Assembly (NCBI RefSeq): GCF_003148825.1
Contig: NZ_QGGZ01000013.1
Coordinates: 186,001-250,000 of the forward strand
Direction of reading: 5' to 3'
From: Streptomyces sp. CG 926
GTDB lineage: Bacteria; Actinomycetota; Actinomycetes; Streptomycetales; Streptomycetaceae
Length of the DNA stretch: 64,000 nt
The translations under genes were made by a program, and so were the position numbers. Of the stretch, positions 52,315-59,998 are shown piece by piece. Below the pieces are notes generated by a model. That model was given only the letters and a program-made list of their open reading frames with translations, did not search any database and was not told the DNA's origin. Positions within the stretch are counted from its first letter, which is position 1. The number at the start of each line of letters is the position of its first letter.

Positions 52315-53244
52315 TTACTCCGTACGCCGGCGGCGCTTGGCCGCGAAGACGGCGGCGGCGCCGATCACCAACACCAGCGCCCCGGTCGCGACGGCGGGCA
52401 GGTACGAGCCGACGTCGTGCTTCGCGTCGGCGGCGGGCGCTGCTTCGACCACCTGCGGGCCGGGGGATGGGCCGGCCATGGCGGGTGCGCCGGTGGACGG
52501 TGACGCCGACGGGGTCGCGGCGGTTTCGGTCGGGCCCCCCGAGGGGGACGGGCTCTCCGAAACGGTAGGGCTCGGAGGTGGGGTCGTTGCCGGTGCTGCC
52601 GCGGGCGGGTTCGCGGGCCTGGGACCGGTGTTGACGTTCGGCGGGAGCGGTTCGGCGGTGCGAGTGTCCTTGGGTGCCGGGCCGCCGGCCGGCTTCGTGT
52701 TCTTGGCGCGGAGCTGGTCGGGGGTGAGCGTGGGCTTGCCCTCGGTGCCCTCGATGTCGGTTCCGCCGAAGATCCACAGGTCGACGCTGCCCGGCTTGGG
52801 CTTGTAGAGCATGGCGCCGAGCTGGCTGTACTGCCAGGTGTTCTGGCCGGGGTCGGCGTGCCAGTACGACCAGTAGGCGGAGGCGGGCGGGGTCAGGACG
52901 CAGTCGTCCTGCTGCGCCGTCGGGTACTGCTTCCCTCCCTGGTGGCCGCTGTAGCCGATCCGGCAGATGAAGGCGGGCCCGTCGTGCCCGGTGCCGGTCG
53001 TGGCCCAGCCGCCCTGGTTGAGCAGTTCGTACCCGGTGGTGGGCGTCGTACCGCACGAGCGGTAGACCGGCCCGCCCCAATGACTGAAGTCCACGGCGAG
53101 CACCACGCCGGACGACGTGGTGCACTGGCCCATCGCCTGGGGTGCGGCGCCGGCCGGGGCCGCGGTGGCGGCGAAGGCTGCCACCGTCATTGCCGGCGCG
53201 GCGGCCGTTCGGGCCAGTACTCGGACGAATCGGCTGCGCCTCAT
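52315..53244 (-). CDS. SCO2322-family secreted, membrane-anchored protein
   Basis: This 309-aa protein starts at ATG 53244, overlapping the previous stop by 4 bases. A signal peptide (about 1-34, ending AAPAGAA) is followed by a domain with CTTSSGVVLAVDFSHWGGPV, CGTTPTTGYELL, AYWSYWHADPGQNTWQYSQL and VDLWIFGGTDIEG. A long Pro/Thr/Ser linker leads to a C-terminal membrane anchor (LPAVATGALVLVIGAAAVFA, then KRRRR). The YWSYW...G...W.YS...G....PG..D.W pattern resembles the DUF4430/transcobalamin beta-domain, so corrinoid contact outside the membrane is inferred. It shares this domain with the N-terminus of the next gene upstream in the operon. Confidence 0.8.
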   Translation of the reverse strand: MRRSRFVRVLARTAAAPAMTVAAFAATAAPAGAAPQAMGQCTTSSGVVLAVDFSHWGGPVYRSCGTTPTTGYELLNQGGWATTGTGHDGPAFICRIGYSGHQGGKQYPTAQQDDCVLTPPASAYWSYWHADPGQNTWQYSQLGAMLYKPKPGSVDLWIFGGTDIEGTEGKPTLTPDQLRAKNTKPAGGPAPKDTRTAEPLPPNVNTGPRPANPPAAAPATTPPPSPTVSESPSPSGGPTETAATPSASPSTGAPAMAGPSPGPQVVEAAPAADAKHDVGSYLPAVATGALVLVIGAAAVFAAKRRRRTE

Positions 53245-56021
53245 GCCTCGCTCCCCGGGGCCGGTCGGCGGCGCTTGGCGGCGCGGGTGATGCCCCAGCC
53301 GCCGAGGACCAGGACCAGGGCCGCGGCGGCGAGCGTGCCGACCTGGGCGCCCGTGGAGGCGAGAGGGCCGCCGCCGGACCCGGACCCGCCGGTGCTTCCG
53401 GCTGCGCCGGTGCCGCCCGAGTCCTCACCCGGGGTCACGATGACGGGGGTGCCGCCGCCTCCGGAGGAAGTGCCCGCGGACCCGCCGTTCGTGCCGCCCG
53501 TGGGGGTGGGGGTGGGGATGGGGTGGGGGGTGGTGCCTGTCAGGTCGCGCTTGAGGACGGCGAAGGAGATGCCGGTGGTGCCTCCGACGGCCTGGGTCGA
53601 GGCGCGGACATCGGAACCGGGCTGACCGCCCTTGATGACGTTGAACCCGCCGTCGGCGTTCTGCTGGGTGGCCAGGAACTTACGGGCCTTGGCGATGTTG
53701 TCCGCGTACTTCGTGCCCTCCAGGGACATACCCTGGATCGCGAGCGCGGCGGAGTTGACGGAGTTCCCGGAGGCACCGGGGAAACCGCCGTCCTCCAGCT
53801 GCTGCGTCACCAGCCAGGCGATCGCCTTGCTGACGGAGGCCTGGGAGCCGGCGTCGGGGAGCAGGTCGACGGCCATGGCCGCCATTGCGGTGGAGTCGAC
53901 CTCGGGGGCGCTCTTCTCGCCGATCAGGCTGGGCCAGGCGCCCGAAGTCTCCTGGAGGCTCTTGAGGTACGCGATCGGTTCGGCCGCTGCCGTCTTCTCT
54001 CCGGCGCGGAGCTGGGCGACGACACCCAGGGATTGGGAGAAGACCGAGGTGGCGTACGTGTAGTTGCCCTTGGCCGCACACTGCCGGGGGGTGTCCGTCT
54101 TCGCGGTGCAGGTGCCCTTGGCGAGGGCCGCGATCAGGTCGTGGCCGCCGAAGGCACGCGGGTCACGGCCGACCGCCTCGGCGAGCAGGGCCGTCTTGCC
54201 GATGGAGCCGCCGCCGGCGTACTTGGTACCGATGAGGGTGTAGTCGTCGATGGTGCGGCCCTTGCTGTCCTTGCCGCCCTTGTCGAGGAAGTCGACGATG
54301 TTGCGCAGGGTGGCGTCGTCGCCTCCGGTCGCGGCCAGCGCGTAGGCGCCGTCGATGGTCATCCCGTAGTCGGCGAAGCCGGGGCTGCTCTCGTAGTAAC
54401 GGCCTTGGATCAGCTGCTTGGGGGCGGTGAGGTAGGCCACCGCCTTCTTCAGATCGGGGCCGTCACCGGCCGGGGGCGTGGTCGGCGGGTCGCTCTTCTT
54501 GGTGGTCAGGGCGACGAGGTCGCTCTTGGCGGCAGCGACGGCGACCGGGACGGTGGCGAAGAGGCGCGATTCGGTGTCCTCCTCCTCGAAGCCGAAGCCG
54601 CCCGCGGGGAACTGGTGGCGGGAGAGCCAGGAGAGGCCGGCGTCGGCGAAGGCGTCGTCGCCGAGGGCGCGCAGGGCCTGGGCGGCCCAGCCGGTGGAGG
54701 CGGGGCTGCCGGTGGTCAGGTAGGAGGCGGAGGGCCAGGCACCGGTCGCCAGCTGGGACTTCTTGAGGTAGCCGCGGGCCTTCTGCACGGCGGCGTCGTG
54801 GCCGCCGGCGCGCCCCAGGGCCAGGGTGATCAGGCCGGTGGAGTTGGCGTCGCTGTCGCACCAGCCGCCGGAGCGGATGAGGATGCCGGTGAAGCCGCCG
54901 TCCTCGCACTGGAGGCCGGTCAGCCGGTTCACGGCGTCGGCGGGCGGGGTGACGCCGCCGTTCAGCAGGGCGATGACGGCCATGGCCTGGGCGTCGGACT
55001 GGCCGGTGGTGCGGAAGTCGCCCTTGGTGAGGCATCCGTCGATCGGGTCGCCGTCGCCGGAATCCCGGGGGCAGACGTACTTCACGAGGTCGCCGAGCAG
55101 GTCGTGCCCGCCGAAGGCGCGGGGGTCCTTGCCGGTGGCTTCGGCGACCAGTGCGAGGCGCGCGGCTGCGGTGGCGTCCGGGATGCCGTCCTTGCCGGCC
55201 GGGTAGGCGTACGCGTCGGTCTGAGCGGGAGTGGCCAGGAAGTCGGCCGCCTTCTTCGCCGCCGGGCTTTTCGGGTCGGCGGACACCAGGGCGAAGACCG
55301 CCTCGGTGGTGAGGAAGTGGTTCGGGGCGGTCGCCCCGTCGTCGACGACGCGTTCCCCGTCCGTCAGCTTTCCGGTGATCCAGTGGATCGCGGCGGGCGC
55401 GTCGACCTTCCCTGCGGGCACGGTGGGCGGAGCCGTGGGAACGGTCGGATCGGGCGTGGTCCCGCCCCCGGCCCGCACCTCGTCGGGGGAGAACGTGGGC
55501 TTGCCGGAGGTGCCTCCGACATCCGTGCCGCCGAACACCCAGGCGTCGACGTCGCCGGCCTTCGGCGTGCGCGCCATCGCGCCGAGCGGGCTGTAGGTCC
55601 AGTTCTTCTGACCGGGAGAGGCGATCCAGTACGACCAGTAGGCCGTGGCCTGCGGCGTGAGGACGCACTCCTCCTTGTCCGGCGTGGGGTACTGGGTTCC
55701 GGTGCCCTTGCCGATGCGGCAGATGAACCCGTCGCCGTCGTGGACGGTTCCCTCCATGGTGAAGCCGCCGGTGTGCAGCAGCTCGTACCCGGTGGTGGGC
55801 GTGGTGTCGCAGCCGCGCTCGACCTTTCCGCCGAACGGACCGAAGTCGACGGCGACGATGGCGCCCGTGGTGGCGGTGCACTGCTCGATCGGGTCGGCCG
55901 AGGCGGGAGCCGTCCCGCCCACGAAGGCCACGCTCGCGGCGAAGGTCAGGAGCGCCGCCGAGATGAGCGACAGCAGTCCCTTGCCGCGCATGCGTTGCTG
56001 TGATTGCTCTGCGGTCCCCAC
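53241..56021 (-). CDS. Secreted protein with SCO2322 domain and two alpha/alpha-barrel repeat regions
   Basis: This is a 926-aa protein. GTG 56021 is preferred (AAGGGG 5 bases upstream); ATG 55991 is the alternative. A signal peptide precedes an SCO2322-like domain (TTGAIVAVDFGPFGGKVERG, AYWSYWIASPGQKNWTYSPL). Then come two stretches (about 235-545 and 565-860) of prenyltransferase/squalene-oxidase-type helical repeats (DGGFTGI, GWAAQALRALG, STAMAAMAVDLL, LEDGGFPG). A Gly/Thr-rich linker and C-terminal membrane anchor (AAALVLVLGGWGITRAA, then KRRRP) end it. Transcobalamin and intrinsic factor pair an alpha/alpha barrel with a beta-domain; here the order is reversed and the barrel doubled. It is the first gene after a cobalamin riboswitch and heads the ECF operon. 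Confidence 0.85.
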   Translation of the reverse strand: MGTAEQSQQRMRGKGLLSLISAALLTFAASVAFVGGTAPASADPIEQCTATTGAIVAVDFGPFGGKVERGCDTTPTTGYELLHTGGFTMEGTVHDGDGFICRIGKGTGTQYPTPDKEECVLTPQATAYWSYWIASPGQKNWTYSPLGAMARTPKAGDVDAWVFGGTDVGGTSGKPTFSPDEVRAGGGTTPDPTVPTAPPTVPAGKVDAPAAIHWITGKLTDGERVVDDGATAPNHFLTTEAVFALVSADPKSPAAKKAADFLATPAQTDAYAYPAGKDGIPDATAAARLALVAEATGKDPRAFGGHDLLGDLVKYVCPRDSGDGDPIDGCLTKGDFRTTGQSDAQAMAVIALLNGGVTPPADAVNRLTGLQCEDGGFTGILIRSGGWCDSDANSTGLITLALGRAGGHDAAVQKARGYLKKSQLATGAWPSASYLTTGSPASTGWAAQALRALGDDAFADAGLSWLSRHQFPAGGFGFEEEDTESRLFATVPVAVAAAKSDLVALTTKKSDPPTTPPAGDGPDLKKAVAYLTAPKQLIQGRYYESSPGFADYGMTIDGAYALAATGGDDATLRNIVDFLDKGGKDSKGRTIDDYTLIGTKYAGGGSIGKTALLAEAVGRDPRAFGGHDLIAALAKGTCTAKTDTPRQCAAKGNYTYATSVFSQSLGVVAQLRAGEKTAAAEPIAYLKSLQETSGAWPSLIGEKSAPEVDSTAMAAMAVDLLPDAGSQASVSKAIAWLVTQQLEDGGFPGASGNSVNSAALAIQGMSLEGTKYADNIAKARKFLATQQNADGGFNVIKGGQPGSDVRASTQAVGGTTGISFAVLKRDLTGTTPHPIPTPTPTGGTNGGSAGTSSGGGGTPVIVTPGEDSGGTGAAGSTGGSGSGGGPLASTGAQVGTLAAAALVLVLGGWGITRAAKRRRPAPGSEA

Positions 56022-56107
56022 CACGGCCCCTTGTGTCGGCCGGGCGGACCAGTGCGTGGCAAAGGGCTCGCCGAAGGCATGACGCCACGGGAAAGCCGTT
56101 CGAACCA

Positions 56108-56245
56108 CGCCGTAGTCCGCGACGGCGTTTCTCGCTGCAAAAACCTGGCTCCAGGCAGTCCGACTCGCCCGGACGGTGCCGGGCCTACGGTTGCGGGTCA
56201 GCGCCGGATTTCGACCGGCTTCCCCTGGAGCTGAGTGCTTATCAG
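56108..56245 (-). promoter_or_regulatory. Cobalamin riboswitch upstream of the ECF operon
   Basis: On the minus strand the conserved core reads GGGGAAGCCGGTCGAAATCC then GGCGCTGACCCGCAACCGTA (about 56186-56225), the B12-box region of cobalamin riboswitches. It is followed by GAGTCGGACTGCCTGG, corresponding to the 3' conserved element. Downstream, CGCCGT and ACGGCG (56108-56113 and 56122-56127) form a hairpin that may be part of the expression platform. The first gene (start 56021) follows after about 90 bases. Confidence 0.85.
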
Positions 56246-56354
56246 TCGGAGTGGACCACGCGGCCAAAGACAGCGTCAAGGTGGTCTGCGTCTCACGCGG
56301 CAGCGGCTCCGGTCCCGCACGACCACCGGCCACGCCGATGGCTGGCGGACCTGT

Positions 56355-56475
56355 GATCGCTCGGGTAGCGTCCTGGGCTGCCACGTGGGGGAACCTGGTG
56401 CGAATCCGGGGCTGACGCGCAGCGGTGTGGGACGGCAGGGGGCCGTTTCCGAGCCCGAATGCCCATCTGGCGAGT
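56355..56475 (+). promoter_or_regulatory. Cobalamin riboswitch upstream of the transcobalamin-like gene
   Basis: On the plus strand GGGGGAACCTGGTGCGAATC then CGGGGCTGACGCGCAGCGGT (about 56387-56427) matches the cobalamin-riboswitch core, and GAGCCCGAATGCCCATCTGG (56451-56470) matches its 3' conserved element. The gene it controls starts at 56583 with AGGAG upstream. It is back to back with the riboswitch at 56108-56245, so both divergent units respond to the same vitamin. Confidence 0.9.
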
Positions 56476-56582
56476 CACGTTCACCAGCCGTACCACGCGT
56501 TCGGACGGCCGCCACCGCGCTCCGGGCTGCCCGCCCGTACGAGCCCCGGTCAGGTCGGCGTCCCTCATTCCAGGAGCAGGCC

Positions 56583-57995
56583 ATGTCCCGTCCCCGTACC
56601 TCCCGCCGCCTCACGCTCGCGATTCCCGCCGCGCTCGGCGCCTTCGTCCTCACCGCGCTGCCGGCCTTCGCGACCTCGTCGCCCGCGCAGATCGCCACGT
56701 CCAAGACCAACGGTGTGACGTACCTCAAGTCCCTTCAGGCGGCCGACGGTTCGTACGCCGGGGCCGGGCTGTCCAACGAGTGGGCGTTCACCACCTTCGC
56801 GGCCGCCGGCACGGCCGTCGTCGACGTCTACCCCGGCGGGGACACCACGAAGAACGCCCGGACCGTCTACCGCAACCTGCTGTCGACAGCGGGCTGGCCG
56901 CAGGCGTCCCCCGTCGTCACCGACTACGAGCGCGGCACCCTCAACGCGTACGCCGCCGGCATCGACCCGGCCCGCGTCTCCGCCTCCCGCAACCTCATCG
57001 CGCACGTCTACTCCTACTGGCAGACGGCCGAGCCGGGCTACTTCGGGCCCTCCGGAAACTTCAACGGCACCGTATTCGCCGCCCTGGCGCTGCGCGGTGC
57101 CAAGACGCAGGGTGGCGCGAACCGCATTCCGCAGGCGCTGACCGACTCCCTCGTCACCCGGATCCGCGCCAACCAGCACGTCGACGGCGGGTGGACGTTC
57201 CAGAAGGGCGAGGGCAACCCGACCGTCCTGAACTCCGCGAGCGATGTCGACATGACCGGCGCCGCCATGGCCGCGCTCTGCGTCTTCGGTGTCCCGAACA
57301 CCGACACCGACGTGGTCCAGGCGAAGAACTTCCTCAAGAGCACGCTGGTCTCCGGCACCGGCGCGTTCAACTCCCTCTACGGGGTCAACACCAGCTCCAA
57401 CGGCTGGGGCGTCGCGGGCCTCAACGCCTGCGGATTCAACCCGCAGACCGGCGACTTCCTCACGGGCAGCGGCAAGACCCCGATCGACTTCCTGATCGCC
57501 AACCAGTACAACCCGGCCGGCGGCTTCAAGTACAAGCCCGCCGACACCAGCCCCACCGCCTACGCCTCCATCGACGCCCTGCGGGCCGTCGCGGGCGGCG
57601 GCTTCACCACCGCCCCGCCTGCCCCGGTCACCCCGGGCGCCCCGCAGTGGGTCGGCCAGTCGACCTTCACCGCCGGGACGGCCACCAAGCTGGCAATGAC
57701 CGTCGACGACGGCGCGGGCAACCTCAAGGTCTGCTCGGTGTCCTTCACCCCGACCGGGACGACCACCACCCTCGGTGACGTCCTGGGCGCCGCGGCGACC
57801 TCCGCGGCCCCGTCCGGATGCGTCACGAGCGTCACGCCGTCCTCCGGCACCGGGACGATCACCGCGGTCAACGGCAAGGCCAACAGCGGCTCCAACACCT
57901 GGAAGGTCAGCGTGGACGGCTCGGCCTTCGCCGGGGCCGCCCGCAACAAGGTCATCAACGTGGGCGACACCATCGCCCTGCGGTGGGGTGTCTGA
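56583..57995 (+). CDS. Secreted transcobalamin-like protein (alpha/alpha barrel plus DUF4430-like domain)
   Basis: This 470-aa protein starts at ATG 56583 with AGGAG upstream. It has a signal peptide (RRLTLAIPAALGAFVLTALP, cleaved near AFA). Residues about 38-345 form helical repeats of the prenyltransferase/squalene-oxidase type (VTYLKSLQAADGSYAGAG, NGTVFAALALRGAK, VDGGWTFQKGEG, SNGWGVAGLNACGF). Residues about 355-470 form a beta-rich DUF4430-like domain (SGSNTWKVSVDGSAFAG-type ending, then NKVINVGDTIALRWGV). This is the two-domain plan of human intrinsic factor and transcobalamin, which clamp B12 between the domains. With a cobalamin riboswitch upstream, a secreted B12-binding role is the best inference. 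No membrane anchor is seen, so it may be released. Confidence 0.85.
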   Translation: MSRPRTSRRLTLAIPAALGAFVLTALPAFATSSPAQIATSKTNGVTYLKSLQAADGSYAGAGLSNEWAFTTFAAAGTAVVDVYPGGDTTKNARTVYRNLLSTAGWPQASPVVTDYERGTLNAYAAGIDPARVSASRNLIAHVYSYWQTAEPGYFGPSGNFNGTVFAALALRGAKTQGGANRIPQALTDSLVTRIRANQHVDGGWTFQKGEGNPTVLNSASDVDMTGAAMAALCVFGVPNTDTDVVQAKNFLKSTLVSGTGAFNSLYGVNTSSNGWGVAGLNACGFNPQTGDFLTGSGKTPIDFLIANQYNPAGGFKYKPADTSPTAYASIDALRAVAGGGFTTAPPAPVTPGAPQWVGQSTFTAGTATKLAMTVDDGAGNLKVCSVSFTPTGTTTTLGDVLGAAATSAAPSGCVTSVTPSSGTGTITAVNGKANSGSNTWKVSVDGSAFAGAARNKVINVGDTIALRWGV

Positions 57996-58005
57996 TCATC
58001 CGCGG

Positions 58006-58047
58006 GCGGTGAGGGGTGCGGGCCCACGGGCCCGCACCCCTCACCGC
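58006..58047. terminator. Very strong bidirectional terminator hairpin
   Basis: Two perfectly complementary 20-base arms (58006-58025 and 58028-58047) are separated by AC. They lie 11 bases after the stop of the transcobalamin-like gene (plus) and 135 bases from the end of the DUF4430-like gene (minus), so one hairpin can end both convergent units. No T-tract is present. Confidence 0.85.
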
Positions 58048-58181
58048 TGTGTTCCGAGCCATCGGAAGGCAGGCGGGCGCGCCTCCCGGCTCTGCTGACG
58101 GCCGTCGGCAGAGCCGCTGGCAGAACCGGGTCGGAGTGTGGACAGCTGCGGCCGCGCGCCCGCCCTTTGTACCGGTGCGGA

Positions 58182-58670
58182 CTAGAACGACGTCCAGGTG
58201 AAGGCGACCTGGTCGCCGGCATTGAGCTCGAACTGGCAGCCGCCGACCGGGGTCGGGGTGCCGTTGACGGAGATGCTCCAGTAGGCGGAGCCGCCGCCGC
58301 TCACGTTCTTGATGGTGTCGACGGAGAAGTCGTCGAAGGACGCGTACCAGGTGCCGTCCCAGGTGAAGCCCTTCTTGTGGGCGGCGTCGTCGAGGGCGGC
58401 GGTCGGGGTGGGGACCTTGGACGGGTTGGCGCCACCGTTGGTGCCGTCGCACTTGTGGGTGCCGCCGGTGGCGGTGGTGACGTCGTGCCCCTTGGTCTTG
58501 ATCTTGCCCTTGAACAGCAGTCCGCTGGGGCCCTGGACCGTGAGATCGACCTTGACGGCCTTGTTCGTGTTCGGCTTGGGGGCCGCCTCGGCCACGGCCG
58601 GAGCGGTGGCGAGCGCGAGCCCGAGGGCGACCGTGGCTATCACGGAGCGACGGGCGAGGATCTGGCGCAC
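58182..58670 (-). CDS. Secreted DUF4430-like (transcobalamin beta-domain) protein
   Basis: This 162-aa protein starts at GTG 58670 with AGGAAGG upstream. A signal peptide (VIATVALGLALATAPAVAEA) precedes a single small domain: VKVDLTVQGPSGLLFKGKIK, HKKGFTWDGTWYASFDDFSV, then AYWSISVNGTPTPVGGCQFE and AGDQVAFTWTSF. YWSISVNGTP and GDQVAFTW are the hallmark of the DUF4430/transcobalamin C-terminal domain. There is no barrel domain and no anchor. A cobalamin riboswitch lies about 155 bases upstream. It may bind corrinoid alone or complete a clamp with the barrel proteins encoded nearby. Confidence 0.85.
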   Translation of the reverse strand: MRQILARRSVIATVALGLALATAPAVAEAAPKPNTNKAVKVDLTVQGPSGLLFKGKIKTKGHDVTTATGGTHKCDGTNGGANPSKVPTPTAALDDAAHKKGFTWDGTWYASFDDFSVDTIKNVSGGGSAYWSISVNGTPTPVGGCQFELNAGDQVAFTWTSF

Positions 58671-58824
58671 GGGGTGCCTTCCTGAGAGGGATGACGGGTC
58701 CGCCGACGATCCCTCCGACCCGCGCGCCCACCCCCTGCTCGCTTCCGTGGGGAAGCGGGTAGGGGGTGCCGGCTCGGGCTGGGGGCTTCGCGCTGCAGGC
58801 CATGACAGTGAGAAGCAGTACGCA

Positions 58825-58925
58825 TCGCACCCCGGGTACTCCGACTCACGGTGCGGTCAGCCCCGTTCACGGTTGCAGGTCAGCGCCGGAATCCCACCGG
58901 CTTCCCCCAGTTGTGCATGCATTCG
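58825..58925 (-). promoter_or_regulatory. Cobalamin riboswitch upstream of the DUF4430-like gene
   Basis: On the minus strand CTGGGGGAAGCCGGTGGGAT then TCCGGCGCTGACCTGCAACC (about 58870-58910) matches the cobalamin-riboswitch core. GAGTCGGAGTACCCGGGGTG (58831-58850) corresponds to the 3' conserved element. It is the third such element within 2.8 kb. The gene start (58670) follows after about 155 bases, and no second gene is seen in this leader. Confidence 0.85.
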
Positions 58926-59017
58926 GTTGTGAGCCCCGGCCGTGCGGGCCGGAGCAGAACGCATCGTACGGCGTGGCGGGCGGGTGCCGGAAGGAAACCC
59001 TTGAAGAAGGGCAGTGG

Positions 59018-59053
59018 GACGGGGCGTGACGACACCACTCGTCACGCCCCGTC
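59018..59053. terminator. Hairpin downstream of the dehydrogenase gene
   Basis: Perfect 15-base arms (59018-59032 and 59039-59053) enclose the loop CACCAC. It is 48 bases beyond the stop of the 3-hydroxyacyl-CoA dehydrogenase gene (minus strand) and upstream of the third riboswitch, so it isolates the glyoxylate operon from the corrinoid genes. Confidence 0.75.
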
Positions 59054-59101
59054 CTTCCTCAGCTGCCGGGCACCCTCAGAACCCGTGCGGCGAACCGGGA
59101 C

Positions 59102-59998
59102 TTATCGGTCCCGGCCGTACGTGTGGAACCCGCGGCCGGTCTTGCGACCGAGCAGCCCCGCCTGAACCATCCGCTGGAGCAGCGGGGGCGGGGCGTAGAG
59201 CGGTTCCTTGAACTCGTCGTAGAGCGATTCGGCGATCGCGGCGACCGTGTCGAGGCCGATGAGGTCGGCGAGCCTGAGCGGGCCCATGGGATGGGCGCAG
59301 CCCAGCTCCATGCCCGCGTCCACGTCCTGCGCGGTCGCGAACCCGGACTCGGCCATGCGGACGGCCGAGAGCAAGTAGGGGATCAGCAGGGCGTTGACGA
59401 CGAAGCCGGCACGGTCCTGGGAACGGACGGCGGTCTTGCCGAGGGTGTCGCGGACGAAGGTCTCGACGCTGTCGGCCACGCGTGGCGCGGTGTGCAGGGA
59501 GGACACGATCTCGACCAGCGGCAGGACGGGTACGGGGTTGAAGAAGTGCAGGCCGAGCACGTGGTCGGCGCGGCGCGTGGCCATGCCGAGCCGCATGACG
59601 GGGATGGCGGAGGTGTTGGTGGCGAGGATCGCCTCCGGGTCTTCCACGATCTTGTCCAGGGCGGTGAAGATCTCGGTCTTGGCGTCGGCGTTCTCGGTGA
59701 CCGCCTCGATGACGAGCCGGCGGTCGGCGAGATCCTCCAGATCACCCGTGAACAGGATCCGGGCCAGCGCGTCTTCGGCGGAGATCCGGTCGAGTTTCCC
59801 GCGCTGGACGGCGCGTTCGAGGGAGGCGGCGATCCGCTCGCGGGCTGCCAGGGCGCCGGCCGCATCGGCCTCGGCGACGACGGTGTCGAGCCCGGCCCGG
59901 GCGCAGACCTCGGCGATGCCGGCACCCATCTGCCCTCCGCCGACGATCCCGACCCTCTGGATGCGGCGCGTGCCGTCCGACTGAGCGGGGGCGTTCAC
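59102..59998 (-). CDS. 3-hydroxybutyryl-CoA dehydrogenase-type oxidoreductase
   Basis: This 298-aa protein starts at GTG 59998, overlapping the malate synthase stop by 4 bases. The NAD-binding loop is VGIVGGGQMGAGIAEV. ATNTSAIPVMRLGMATRRAD, then LGLHFFNPVPVLPLVEIV with the catalytic-type His, and the C-terminal RKTGRGFHTYGRD complete the 3-hydroxyacyl-CoA dehydrogenase fold. It is the single-function form, about 300 aa, as in PHB/butyrate metabolism or fatty-acid degradation. Its coupling to malate synthase suggests a role in feeding acetyl-CoA from storage polymer or short fatty acids to the glyoxylate cycle. Confidence 0.9.
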   Translation of the reverse strand: MNAPAQSDGTRRIQRVGIVGGGQMGAGIAEVCARAGLDTVVAEADAAGALAARERIAASLERAVQRGKLDRISAEDALARILFTGDLEDLADRRLVIEAVTENADAKTEIFTALDKIVEDPEAILATNTSAIPVMRLGMATRRADHVLGLHFFNPVPVLPLVEIVSSLHTAPRVADSVETFVRDTLGKTAVRSQDRAGFVVNALLIPYLLSAVRMAESGFATAQDVDAGMELGCAHPMGPLRLADLIGLDTVAAIAESLYDEFKEPLYAPPPLLQRMVQAGLLGRKTGRGFHTYGRDR

